Assembly: GCA_029959085.1 (NCBI GenBank)
Contig: JARWIR010000039.1
Location: 6,498,659-6,562,658, forward strand
Length of the DNA: 64,000 bases
Direction of reading: 5' to 3'
From: Nemophila menziesii
Taxonomy: Eukaryota; Streptophyta; Magnoliopsida; Boraginales; Hydrophyllaceae
The notes beneath the pieces were generated by a model. That model was not told the DNA's origin. It was given only the letters and a program-made list of their open reading frames with translations, and did not search any database. Of the stretch, positions 11,690-23,600 are shown piece by piece (positions within the stretch are counted from its first letter, which is position 1; each line of letters begins with the position of its first letter). The position numbers were made by a program, and so were the translations under genes.

Positions 11690-12050
11690 GGCGAAGGTGG
11701 TGGTCGGCAAAGAATAATGGTGGTAATTGTGGTAGGTTGTTTTGGTGGGTGTAGGTGGTGGTGGTTGTTGGGTTGGGAATGGTAGTAGGGTTGATGGGGT
11801 TGTTATGGTGATGGGTGGTCTTTGTTGGTGGTGGAGTGGTGGGGGTGGTGGGGGTGGTGGTGGTTCTTGGGGGGTGGTGGTGGTGGAGAATGTATGGGCG
11901 AAGGTGGTGGTCGGCGGAGAATGATGAAGGTGATGGTGGAATATGGGCGTGATGGGTGGGTGTGGTGGTAGTGGTAATGGTGGTAGTGGTATTGGGGTTG
12001 TTGTGGTGGTGGGGTGGTGGAGAGCGTGGTTGTTGGCATTGGTATTGGTG
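11690..12050 (+). repeat. GGT-rich triplet array, right foldback terminus
   Basis: GGT triplets with interruptions, the inverted partner of the ACC array. The word ATGGGCGAAGGTGGTGGTC occurs at 11,687 and again at 11,894, so this arm carries an internal duplication of about 207 bp absent from the left arm. Reading frames here are poly-Gly/Val or His/Pro by-products. Confidence 0.85.
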
Positions 12051-12085
12051 AAAAAAATTATATAATAAATGGTAAAAATAATAAG

Positions 12086-13581
12086 AATAATAAGAATAAT
12101 AAGATATATATATATATATATAATTAAATTAATAATTAATAGGTTTATGGGTATATTTGTAATCTTTCAACTTTTTATTATTAATTATGAATTAACTTGA
12201 AATTGTAGTTTATTTCAATTTCAGCTCCCAAAAATGTCATATTGTCAATATCCCATACTTATTGTGGCGACGCTGCTTGTCTACTTTATCCTTCTATCTC
12301 CCTATTAATTATAATCTACAAATACATAATTACACATAGAGTAGTAGGCATGAAATTATGTTTGAGGGACAAGGGAGTAGATGGCCCCAGATTGATATTG
12401 ATTTATTATACAACCATATATTATTCAAAATTTTCTCTGCATTTCTTTATGTTATTAAAAATTATACTGTATGACTCTATATTAATTGGAAAAATACTGT
12501 TATCTTACCCTGTTAATTTTAAGTATATTTTTATCGAATATGGTGCCAACTTTAAAGTGATGATGAGAACTATTTGGAATAAAATAGAGGATGGTTAATA
12601 CACCATTGGATAGCCAATTAAGTCTAGTTTATGCGACCGTAAAGATGGCCTTTCTTTGAGATGACGCAAGCTATCTAATTTTTTTTTTAAAACATGGGCC
12701 ATGGTTTTTACTAGGTTGGAACCCGGGGTGACCCTGGTTAGAAATCTACAAAAATAACACTACAAATAATCTTTTGCACTCCTTATTATCTAAATCCAGT
12801 TAAAGATAAAGTCAGCCGAGAAGCAAGGAGAAGTCATTAAGATCTTCATCATAATCAAATCATGATGAAATACTATATTCATTGGTTTTTGACAATTTCT
12901 TATGAACACTAGAATTATGAATTGAGGCTTTTTTCTTAATTTATATTTATTTATACTTATTTTATATTATATTGTATAATTTTTTTTTTATTATAAAGTG
13001 CACATAATTTATGAGTTGTAGTTTATGAATTACACCAGAGGGGGGGATTTAAAGGTTAACCTAGATATTAGAGGGTTAAATTCATTGGTGCCTAATTTAT
13101 ATGTCGGATGTACATGAGAGGTTTAGGTGTAATCTACATTGTCTAAAAAAAGGTGTCATCTAGAGTCACGGTTATTGTTAATAGTAAACATCGCTCTAAT
13201 TTGAATTAAGTAGAGGCTTAAGTGGAATCTATATTCCCGATTCTGTGAATAGTAAACATCGTCTTGTTCTCATACGCCTAACTTTTGGTTTTTTGGTAAC
13301 TTGGATCATCCCAGGCTAGTTTCCTCCCTAAGTTTATCCCTATATTAATAATTATTGAAACCCAAACCAATATATATTATTTTGTTACATATCATTCTAT
13401 TCAAAGTCATTAAACACACACTATAAGTTTTACAATCCCTATGGAGATGATAAAAAATTTACTTTACTACTTGGATTGATCCATAAATGTTTGTGTGGAA
13501 TTACTCTCTTGGGTGCGTAATTAACCTCGCTCATAGGGGGATACAAAGTTTGTTGGCATCGTTATCGCGGATTGTATTTTA
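12086..13581 (+). repeat. satellite M1b, modules B-C (A missing)
   Basis: After an AAT/TA-rich stretch (12,070-12,130) the sequence re-enters the satellite just before module B (the CAGCTCC..AATG word at about 12,221, compare 6,046). It runs through B and C to the hexamer array. So B-C-E-F follows E-F-X without an intervening H-A, with the foldback element exactly between. This is a partial duplication or unequal exchange product. No gene is seen. Confidence 0.75.
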
Positions 13582-15094
13582 TGTTAAGGAAATGTCAAAA
13601 GTTAAGGTTCAAAGTTCAAGGTTCAAGGTTTAAGGTTCAATGTTAAGGTTAAATAATTTAACATAAAGGTGAAGGTGAACATTAAGGTTAATGTAAAGGT
13701 TAAGGATTAAGGTTAAGATTAAGGTTAAATTTATGGTTTGAGGTTTAAGATATATGGTTAAAGTTAAGGTTAAAGTGAAAGCAATCACTAAGTTGTATAG
13801 TTTAAGGTTTACGTATATAATTTACGGTAAGAGGTATATAATTTTAGTTTAAGGTTAAGGTTAAGTTTAAGATTAAGGTTTGGGTTAAGGTTAAGGTTAA
13901 AGTGAAATCAAACACTAAGTTGTATGGTATAAGGTTTACGGTTTAAGGTATAATATTTAAGGTTAAGTTTAAGGTTACGATTAAGGTTTAGGTTAAGATT
14001 AAGGATAAAATAAAGATTAAGTTAAATGATAAGGGACAGGTTATGGTTGAGGTTAAGGTTAATATTACGGTTAATGTTAAGTAATGGATAAGTAAAAGTT
14101 AAAGTTTAGGTCTAAGGTTAAGGTTAAGGCTATGGTTAAGGTTATGGTTAAGGTTAATGTTAGGTTAATTTTAAGAATAAGGTTACTGATGTGTTTAAGG
14201 TTATTAATTAAGGGGTTAAGGTTAATGTTAAGGTTAAGGAGTAAAGAGTATTGGTTAAGGTTAAGGTTAAGGTTCAATTTAATGTTTAGGTTTAGTTAAA
14301 TTTTAAGTTACGGATAAGTTTAATGTTAAAGTTAAGGTTAAGGCTATTTCTAAGGCAAGGGGTATATATTGCGATAAGGATAATGCTAAAGTAAAGACTA
14401 ATATTTAGGCTAAGGCTAAGGCAAAGTATAAAGTAAAAGCTAAGGCAAAGGTTAAGTCTAGGGCAAAGGATATAGTTAATGCTAAGGCTATGACTAAGGA
14501 TAAGGTCATGGTTAAGGTTATGTTTAAGGTTATGGTTAAGTTTAGGGTTACAGTTAATGTTAAGTTTAAAGGTTATGGTTAAAGTTTAAATTTTGGGTTA
14601 TGGTATAGGTTAAGGTTAAGTCTAAGGGTTATCTTTAAGGTAAAGTTCAAGTCTGAGGGAAAGTTTAAGTTTTAGAATTTGACGTTTAACTTTACGGTTA
14701 TACATATATAAGGTTCGAGGTCAGATATAAGCGTGATAAATCTTCATCTGGTTAAGGTAAAAATTAAGGTTCAAACCTTAAAGGATAAGGTTAGTGTTAA
14801 TGTTAAGGTTATAAGATTTCGGTTTGAGGTCAAATATCATCACAATGAATTTTCATCAAGTTCAAATTAGAATTGAGGTTCAAACCTTGAGGGGAAGGAT
14901 AAAGTTAGGGTTAGGGTAAAGCTTAAAAATTAAGCTTAAGTTTAAGATTATGATAAAAGTTAAGTTTTATGTTTAAAGTTCAAGATTTAAGGTAAAGTGC
15001 AAGGTTTAGTGCTACGTTTAACCGTATGGTTAAGAATAAGATTTACATGTAAGGTTAAGGTTAAGGTTAAACTTAAGGTTAAGGTTAAAGTTAA
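13582..15094 (+). repeat. module E, copy 2 (subtype II)
   Basis: Degenerate GGTTAA array of 1.5 kb in the same orientation as copy 1. Its middle and end (from about 14,450, with GGGCAAAGGATATAG) match the partial array at 57.8 kb better than copies 1, 3 and 6. It is followed by full modules F and X, unlike M3 and M7. The Asn/Leu-repeat frames on the minus strand are hexamer artefacts. Confidence 0.88.
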
Positions 15095-16270
15095 CGTGAT
15101 TTTGTATTTATATTAACACATATCCAAATATTTTGAAGTGTGTGGTTCATAATTTTTAATTTCTTGGACATACTATTTTATCCTTATAAAACATTTGTTG
15201 GATTTCGCTTGCACCTTTAATTTAAAAAAAATTAATTCAAATTTAATTTTTCGTGGTTCAAGATTTAATTTTCTTGTTTTATGGGTCTTGTAAAAGGTAA
15301 GATTTTGTTTTATTAACAAGGAAACGAACCCCAATACCTTATGCGAGCCTTTAAAATAAGTTATGTTCCATTTACGGTATCAACCCTAAGTACCCTGGAA
15401 GAAAGGAAGATATCCAACACATTAGGATACGAAAATAGAATACTGTGTATAGTGTGTATAGAGTAATATAAGAGACAATTAAGTTTTCTTTTATTAGTAA
15501 AAAACAATTATTGCAATTAGTGCGAATAAGTAAATTAATGGGTCACAAATGATCGTGGTCGTCTTTTATGTAGAGTAGACGTGTCATTTAAAAAAGTTTA
15601 TTTTATCATATATATGTAGTGTTAAAATATAAATAATTTAAAAGGTCACAAACTCAATAACAACATACATAAAAAATTAAATGCAAATGTTTTAAAAAAA
15701 TTCATTAAATATTAATATTATGACGTCGTTATCATTTTTAATATGCATTTATATCGTCCAATAAATTAAAATTGTTTTGACGAAAAAATAATATGGTAAT
15801 AATTATAAATATTATTTTGTTTGAAATAAAAAAATATGTGAAAAAATAGGAAATTAAATGAGGGAGTGAATGTAGGGTGTGTAGATTATCCTTATAAAAA
15901 TTATGTAGATGATGTGAATTGTTTAAAAAAATGCTTTATAATGTAGATTCACAACCTTTGGTCAACACATGTTATGTAATATTGATATATATGGTCTAAA
16001 TTTTTTTATATTATACTAACATTTATTATGTCCATAAAAAGATATATAAATAGATATTTTTGTACTCGATTATTTACTTAATATATATAAAGTATGGCTT
16101 TAAAATTGAATCAAATTGAAGATATACATTCACATTTAAGGTATATATTTACCAAAAATTAATAAATAAAAAATGTATTTATATATTTTATAGATTAATA
16201 AAGTAAGTTAATAATGATAATTATATAGAACAAACCAATAAATTAAATTTTTAGGATTATAACTATAATA
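15095..16270 (+). repeat. satellite M1b, modules F-X
   Basis: Module F starts at about 15,100. Module X runs from about 15,470 to 16,270 and contains ACCTTTGGTCAACA at about 15,953. X is kept in full here and at 58.7-59.6 kb, and is deleted from M3 and M7, where F runs straight into the AATAAAGTAAGTTGATAATG word. No gene is seen. Confidence 0.75.
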
Positions 16271-16547
16271 GTACAATTGTTATTGGATTTTAATTTAGTG
16301 GGTCCCATAATATTAATTATATGTTTTCTGGAGCGATCCTAACCATCGAAGATAAAAGGATAAATCTAAGCCATCTTTTATGTTGACAGAGTTAAGGGAT
16401 CTAAAGCGATAACACCCGTGTCTTTTATATACTAATATTTATCACCATTGATTAAAACTTTTATATATATTGTTATATTAATAAAAATTGATGATTTTTG
16501 AAATCCAGAAACTTCTTGTTCATTCACATTTTAGTCATCTCCTCGCA

Positions 16548-16556
16548 TATAAATAG
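16548..16556 (+). promoter_or_regulatory. conserved TATA box of module G, copy 1
   Basis: TATAAATAG, followed about 30 bp later by a C/A-rich start-like word (CAACACAACAAC). The same box and leader are at 25,946, 45,270 and 61,935, while the flanks have drifted, so this is the best Pol II promoter candidate in the satellite. It lies about 180 bp before the hairpin at 16,736. Confidence 0.45.
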
Positions 16557-16735
16557 ATGCTATTATTTCATATTTTTCACCAACACAACAACTATTTCTA
16601 GACATTTCCATAACTATATCTATTATGAAAAACTACAACATATACATCCCCTTATCTGAAACTCTTATAAACATCGATTCAACTTTAAAGGTTTAACAAT
16701 CATGTTTATTCTAATCTTCTAGGAAACATAAATGA

Positions 16736-16832
16736 TTACAATCCAATCGTGATCATGTCATTTCATCACAACATTTATCTCCTAAAAATAATTGATTGTG
16801 ATGAAATGGCATGGTCAATGATCAGATTGTAA
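16736..16832 (+). other. 97-nt hairpin of module G, copy 1
   Basis: Left arm 16,736-16,771 pairs with right arm 16,796-16,832 around a 24-nt loop. The inner part (GTCATTTCATCACAA with TTGTGATGAAATGGC) is almost perfectly paired and the outer part has a few mismatches. The hairpin is kept at 26,134 and 45,458. Size and pairing resemble a plant miRNA/siRNA precursor or a small MITE relic. Function is unknown. Confidence 0.7.
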
Positions 16833-18560
16833 ATTCATTTAAAATTTGTTGTCCATGAGTATTGGTAGAATTCTTTTGACATCCAATAAATTATTACTAC
16901 AATTTTTTAGTAGTCAAAGGATTTTACCACAGTTTTTTTTTATTGTGATGCATATTATGATATAGAATCGAATATTAGGATGGACGAAATTACCACTTAT
17001 TTCAAAATTTATAGATGAGATCTTTGTCATCGGGTCTTGAAGAGATCTCCTCAAGTCCCAAGTCCTTTTTCAAAATTAGTTTTTCCCTCAACAATATTAA
17101 ACCATAAAAATTTAATCAGTTAAAAAAATTATTCCCAAATATCATTTTTATATTTATGTACATAAAGCCACATTAATCACATTTACCACCTCGAATGTCT
17201 ACACAACCTCTCAAAATACTCTTCTTCTCCCACCTACTCAACCCTCGTTTATGTAAATTGTTTATGGTCATTTTGAATTAATTGAAATGTGAAAATTGAG
17301 TTTATTTATTTTAGGGGATGTTTTTACATGTGTAACTATAAGTATATATGTTTCTTGAACTGAAATTCTTATTCTAATAACTTAAATAATTATTAAGTGC
17401 TATTATAGCTCAAATGTCACTAAATCCAATATTTTTTCACATTTGTAGAACAGTCAATTTGAATAAAAGAACAGCAAAAATGTTTTATGTCCAAGTTAAA
17501 CTTGCGATAAGCCGTGTTTCTTTGATTTGACATAAAAAATGAGACTAATGTTATGTCTTGTTATAACCATAACATAAATTTTCAAAGGATAAGTTTTTTT
17601 TTGTTTCACACCTAATATAAATGAGATTTTATGTAATTCTTTTATTTCATACCAATTATGTCATTGATGGGTTGTCTTTAATTTGGTTCACACTACATAT
17701 GTATGCGACATATTTTTTTAAATTTAGTTCGAGTATTAATATAATAAAGTAGTATACACCAAACTCTTCATATTAAAACTCAAAATCAACACAAACCTCT
17801 CATAATTCCTATTAATTTCTCATATTCTCGTTTATTATCTAATCAAAATAACATCACCCTCCCTTTTTATTATTACAACATTTGTAAAAGTCGAATTAAT
17901 TACTTAGAAATGTCTTCAGGAACGGGTCATATCTAGTGCTTATATATTTCATATATAAATTCTTCTTTAGTTGTGGAAGTTATGACTGGGTATGAATCCA
18001 AGCTAAACAGATCAAAACAAAGAAACAAATGAAGGCTTTTCTTTACTTAGGCCCAACATTGGTATGTTATTGATGCTAACTATTTATAAGTTCTGCTTGC
18101 TTTACTTAAAACCACCTAAACTCGATGTCACTTGACGTAATCACCAAAGTTAAAAAATAAGTACAATCTAAGTCTTAACTCTCAGTTTAATTTCATATTT
18201 CTCTCCAACAATATTAATTTATCATATTTTTGTATCATTTCCACTGTAATAACTAATTAATTGATACAATTCTAGTATACCAAAGATATATTATAAATCT
18301 AATAATCTAGTTTAAATCATTATTATTTTAATAAATTTTTCAACTGTATTTATGTATATGTCTAAGTATTTAAGATATCTATAAAGATCTATATATTTTG
18401 TATAGATCTATACATTATTATTATTGATCTTGCAAAACTTTATATTTTATATATATAGATTTGTATGTTGTTTAGTTTATTATGTACGAAAATATAGGCA
18501 AATATGTTTTTTAAAATATATTTTTGTATTTTTTAAAAATTCGCAAATATGCATCTATTA

Positions 18561-18613
<53 letters not shown>
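18561..18613 (+). repeat. CA/TA compound microsatellite, M1/M2 border
   Basis: A short (AC)n run followed by about 20 TA units. The same compound tract marks most monomer borders, at 20.61, 28.02, 39.54 and 47.27 kb, and in TA-only form at 32.60, 51.81, 54.44 and 57.05 kb. Confidence 0.95.
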
Positions 18614-18615
<2 letters not shown>

Positions 18616-20610
18616 TATTTAATTAATTTATTATATAAAAATATAAATATATTTATCAAACCTATCTATATATAATAAATAGATTTATATATTTATATTC
18701 TTTATATGTGTATGAAATCTTTTTTTGTTTTATGTTGATTGCTATATTATGTATCTCTATTAAAAATATATATTTGTAGTTATGATTTGTTAAATGGTAC
18801 TGAATAAAAAAATTCTAAATTGAACGTAAGAAACAATTAACGAAACAATCCACAAACACATGTACTGAATCGCGATTTAAGTTTTACAGAAAGTCCATGT
18901 AACTTTACATATTTTATAATATTGTAAACCAACATGTGTATCATATTTAAATCAAGTTTCATTAAATGTTATTAAATAAGACTATAAATATTTGTTTCAT
19001 ATTTTCTGTAACTATTATGATGTATAAATTGAAATACTATAAGATTTTTATGGATTGTTAAAACCCTATAGGATTTGTAGACTCATTGGTGTGTTTTATT
19101 TTTTAATCTTGTACAAAATTTTACTAATTTTACAAGAACATGTATAGGCTTTGTAAAATTATATCAATAATTAAAGGAATTGGTCATACTCATGTTTTAT
19201 AAGGATGAAATTATAGGCTAAAAAATTGAAAACACTATTATACACATCATTACGTCTATTGAAAATAAAATAAAATAAACGATTCCTAACATACGAATTT
19301 GTTATGCCAAAACTAATTAGTTGTTGATATATTTATATCATATTCACGAATTCTTACAAGCTTATAACATTTATAAATAAATATTATTATGTGATTATTT
19401 GTGACAGTTAATTTAGTTAATTTTAAATAAGGTTAATTACACCATGTATATGAAAATAACACAAAATCTATGTACTTGTATAGGTCTAAAAATACATCCG
19501 AGTTCAAAACCGACAAGACAATATTGTTTATGATCACCTTCCTAGTAAAATTTACTTTCACTCTAGATCGCATTTAACGTGCTAAAGTGATGTTTTAACT
19601 TCTGTAATATATTAATAAAACACAAAATTATGTGTTTCATTGAGTGTAGACACATTTTGCATCGTTCAATGTTACAAAATCAAATATTTTTCACATTTTG
19701 GGAACAATCAATTTAAATAAAAGGACAAGAAAATATGTTGTAAATACAAGTTAAACACACGATATGTTATGTTTCATTGATATGACACGAAAAACGAGAG
19801 AAATGATACGTCTTGTTATAATTATACATTGAGTAGTGATATTTGTCACCCTTTTTGTATCACATTTTTATCACCTCCTATGTGTATGCCTACATGGACC
19901 AATGAATTGATTTCTCTATCCTATTTAATTTTTCTCTATCTTCTATTCAAGGAAATCAATACATATATATAGAAGGGTGATAAAAGGGTGACATGAAAAG
20001 GGGTGACATATATCATTACTATTATACATTAAATTTGCAACCAATTAATTTTTTTTCTTTGGTTGTCTTTCTTTAATATTTTTTTAAATATGTAATCGAT
20101 GGGTTTTCTTTATTTTGTTTCACATTACATATGTATGCCATACGGTCTTATTTTTTTACTTTTGGTTAGAGTATTTATATAATAAAGTAGGTTGCACCTA
20201 ATTGTTCCTTTTAATTTTTCATATATTTGTATCAGTTATGGTACAACAAAACAAAATATACTAGTCAAACGATTTAATACTAGTATACAAAAAATATATT
20301 ATAAATCTAATGATTTGATTTGTAATACTTAAATATTTTGTTTATATAACATTATTTTTTTAGTAATTATTTTAATGTATTTATGTATATATCTAAGATT
20401 TTAACATATCTACATATATCTATATTTTTGTATATATATATATTTATTATTGATCTTGCAAAATATTATATTTTATATATATATATATATATAAAAAGTT
20501 GTATAATTTTTATATAAGAAAATATAACAATTTTTTTATTTATTTACATATATTTAAAATATTTAAATATGTATCTTTTATACACAAACACAAACACAAA
20601 CACACACACA
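18614..20610 (+). repeat. short satellite monomer M2 (A fused to H)
   Basis: Module A runs to about 19,670 and then passes straight into late module H (CAAATATTTTTCACATTTTG at 19,682), so B through G are missing. The deletion shares the ACAAAAT word found on both sides. The same fusion is in M6 (37,786-39,554), so it predates the large duplication. A local hairpin-like pair (AAAGGGTGACA.. against TGTCACCCTTTT) lies at about 19,845-20,010. No gene is seen. Confidence 0.75.
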
Positions 20611-20629
20611 CATATATATATATATATAA
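20611..20629 (+). repeat. CA/TA microsatellite, M2/M3 border
   Basis: Short AC-rich tract joined to (TA)n at the monomer border. Confidence 0.9.
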
Positions 20630-23600
20630 TTTAATTAATTTATTATATAAAAATAAAAATATATTTATCAAATATATCTATATATAATAATTAGAATTAT
20701 TTATTTATGTTCTTTTATTGTGTATGAAATCTTTTTTTGTTTTTATGTTAGTTGCTATATTATGTATCTCTCTCAAAAAAAATAAGTAGGTATGATTTAT
20801 TAAATGGTAGTGAACACAATTTTGTCAAAATAGAAAGTAAGAAACAATCCACAAACACATATATTAAATTACAATTTAAGTTTTACTTAAAGTACATGTA
20901 ACTTTACATATTTTATCATATTGCAAACAAACATGTGTATCCGATTTGAATCAACTTTCATTAAACTGTTACTAAATAAGAATGTAAATATTTGATTCAT
21001 ATTTGCAATAACTATTGTGGTATATTCCTTTGAAATTCAATAAGAATTTAATGGATTTTAAAATTTCTATAGGATTTGTAGACTCATTGGTGTGTTTTAA
21101 ATCTATAAAAATGATATTTTTTAATCTTGTACAAAATATGACTAATTTTTCTATATCATGTATAGACTTTGTCAAATTATTTTAATACCTACACGAATCA
21201 GAAATAGTCATGTCTTATAAGGATGAAAATATGGGCTACAAAATTGAAAACGTTATTATACACATCTATACGTCTATTGAAAATAAAATAAAATAAATGA
21301 TTCCTAAATACTAAGTTGTATTACATTCTAAGAGATTAGTTCTTCCACAAGCTTATAACTTAGAAATATAAAGCTTAATTATGTGATTATTTGTGACAAA
21401 AAATTTAGGTATTTTAGGCTGAGGTTAATTACACAATGTATATGAAAATAACACAAAATATATGTACTTGTATCGGTCTAATAATACACATGAGTTTAAA
21501 ATCGACGAGACAATATTATTCATAGTCACCTTCTGAATAAAATTTATTTTTGGTCTAGATTCCATTTTACGTGTAAAGTGATTTTTAAAATTATCTCATA
21601 TGTTTATAAGCCAGGAAACTATATGTGTTGCATTAAATGTAGACACATTTATCATCATTAAATGGTTCTCGAGCTCCTAGGAGTAATATTTTTTTGCTAT
21701 CATTGTCAAGTGTCTTAAAGGAATATATCTCTTATGTATTAGTAGTTTATATATTTACTTATCTTGAAAGATCATTCTTTTTTCTCATCCAGACATCACT
21801 ATTTTCTATCATTGCTGTTTGGACATTTCAAAATGTCTTCATCAACTTGATAAACAGTGTTCTATGTGTTCTAATGGCATTTTTTGTCTCTACCCTAATA
21901 TATTGAATACAATAATTTACAAACCTGGATTCAAAGTGTGTCGACCACACTGTTACCTTCTTCAACATCACAAACTTCAAAAATTGTGGCCAACACTACA
22001 TGTATACTTTATCCATCTATCTTCCTGTTAATTATAATATAGAAATACATAATTAAACACAAAGGAGTAGGCATACAATTCTATTTTGTGGACAAGGGAA
22101 TTGGTGGCATGAAATTTCTTTTGCTTTGATTGCATTATATGACCATATATTATTCAAAATTTTGTGTGCATTTCCCTATATTTTTAAAAAATTATACTAT
22201 ATGACTCTATATTAATTTGTACAATACTTCTATTTAATATGGGATACTCCTATACCAATCGTATTATGAGAAATACCTCATGTTTATGTCAAGCAAAAAC
22301 TAATTATAGTAACTACCTAATTTATCTATGACATGTGTTTTTTAAATATAATTAATGATTATGATGTTAATATTGCTTCATTCAATATAGGATGAAAGTC
22401 TTACCTTTTTAATTTTGAGTATATTCTTTTCGAATATGCTACAAACTTTAAATAAACGATGAGAACTATTGGGAAGGAGTTAGATGCTGGTTCATACACC
22501 ATTGTATAGCCAATTAAGTCTAGTTTACGTGACTGTAGACATAGCGTTTCTGTGAGATGACGCAAGCTATCTAGTTTTCGCAAAAAAAACATGGGAAAAG
22601 TTTTTTACTAGGATGAACCACGGTTGACCATGGATAGAGAGCTATAAAAATTACACGGTAAAACTTCTTTTGCACTCCCTACTATAAAAATAAAATATAA
22701 AATAAACTCAGACGAGAAGCAAGGAGTTGTCATTAACACCTTCATCATAATCAAATTATTGTGTGACTTTAACTTTTTATTTATTAAATTTTATTCCTGA
22801 GTTATGATTATGCTTAAATTTGTATTATTCATAACTCGTCATTAGCTCATGACGATTTCTTATTAAACTTCAAATTATGAATTGAGGCTTTTTGTATGAA
22901 TTTAGGGGTTTTGCTTAATTGATATTTATTTATAAGTATTTCATATTATCTTGTATAAAGTTTTTTATATTATAAAGTCTATGTAATTTATTATCCCTAT
23001 TTTTATGAATTACACCTAGGAGGGGGATTAAAAGGTGGAACTATATATAAGAAGTTTTTATTCCTAATAGAATAAAAATAATATACATAGATGTTTATAG
23101 GGTTAAATTCATCGTTGTCAATAAATATGTAAGAATATACGTGACACGTTAGATGTCTTCTAGAGTCACAACTAATGTGAATAGTAAACACCGTTCTTAT
23201 TTGAATTAAGCATAGTCTTAGCTGGAATCTAGATTCCCAATTAATGTGAATAGTAAACATAATTTTATTCTCTTAAGCCTAAATTTTAGTTCTTTGGTGA
23301 ATTGCATCATCCCGGGCTAGTTTCCCCCATATGTTAGTCCTTATATTTGCATTTTATTCTTTTTAATTATTAATTATTGAAACCAAACCAAATATATATT
23401 ATATTATTACACAAAATTCTATTCAACGTCATTAATACACATTATAAGCTTTACAATCCCTGTGGATATGATAAAAAAATTTACTTTACTAATTTGAATA
23501 ATCCATAATATTTTGTGCGGAGTTACACTCTTGGGTACGTGAATCACCTCACACCTAGAGGGATAAAAAAAAATTTGGCATCTTTGTCGTGGATTGAATT
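20630..23600 (+). repeat. full satellite monomer M3, modules A-B-C
   Basis: The most complete monomer of the first higher-order copy starts here. Module A lacks about 320 bp relative to M1 and M7 (junction at about 21,910, GAATAC joined to AATAATTTACAAACC). Module B is at about 22,380-22,620 and module C at about 23,000-23,600. No open frame is shared with the other copies in phase, so I call no gene. Confidence 0.8.

Larger units (their letters stand above)
9935..12085. mobile_element. foldback element with long inverted arms
   Basis: The left arm (about 9,940-11,000) and the reverse complement of the right arm (about 11,165-12,075) match over most of their length. Examples are CTAATTTCATCAC at about 10,187 against its complement at 11,637, ACAACACGCGC at 10,666 against GCGCGTGTTGTG at 11,438, and TACTATCTTGATG at about 10,965 against its complement near 11,220. 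The axis is near 11,090. The outer ends are rich in ACC triplets on the left and GGT triplets on the right. There is no transposase frame; the glycine/valine-like frames are triplet artefacts. Long-arm foldback elements or MULE-like non-autonomous elements fit. It sits inside module X, with module B following on its right, so deletion or duplication accompanied it. Confidence 0.8.
16271..18560 (+). repeat. satellite M1, modules G-H
   Basis: Module G (about 16,271-16,900) begins near the word ATAATATTAATTATATG and contains the TATA box and hairpin listed separately. Module H (about 16,900-18,560) has the words TCATGTCATT (at its start), AATTATTAAGTGCTATTATA, TTTATATAATAAAGTAGTAT and a TA-rich tail. 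The same order is found at 25.7-28.0 and 45.0-47.3 kb. Open frames in H shift between copies and I do not call any. Confidence 0.78.

Noticed and set aside
11742..12039. Gly/Val-rich plus frame and His/Pro-rich minus frame (also 9,867-10,052)
   Set aside because: They are translations of GGT/ACC triplets at the foldback termini and mirror each other.
16405..16425. CACCCGTGTCTTTTATA in module G as an inverted Helitron end
   Set aside because: It resembles the complement of the 3' hairpin flank, but no CTAG complement or hairpin is present, so it is probably a coincidence or a very old relic.
16670..16725. A tiny intron (GTTTAAC to TTCTAG) between the module G leader and the hairpin
   Set aside because: At about 35-40 nt it is shorter than plant introns are known to be.
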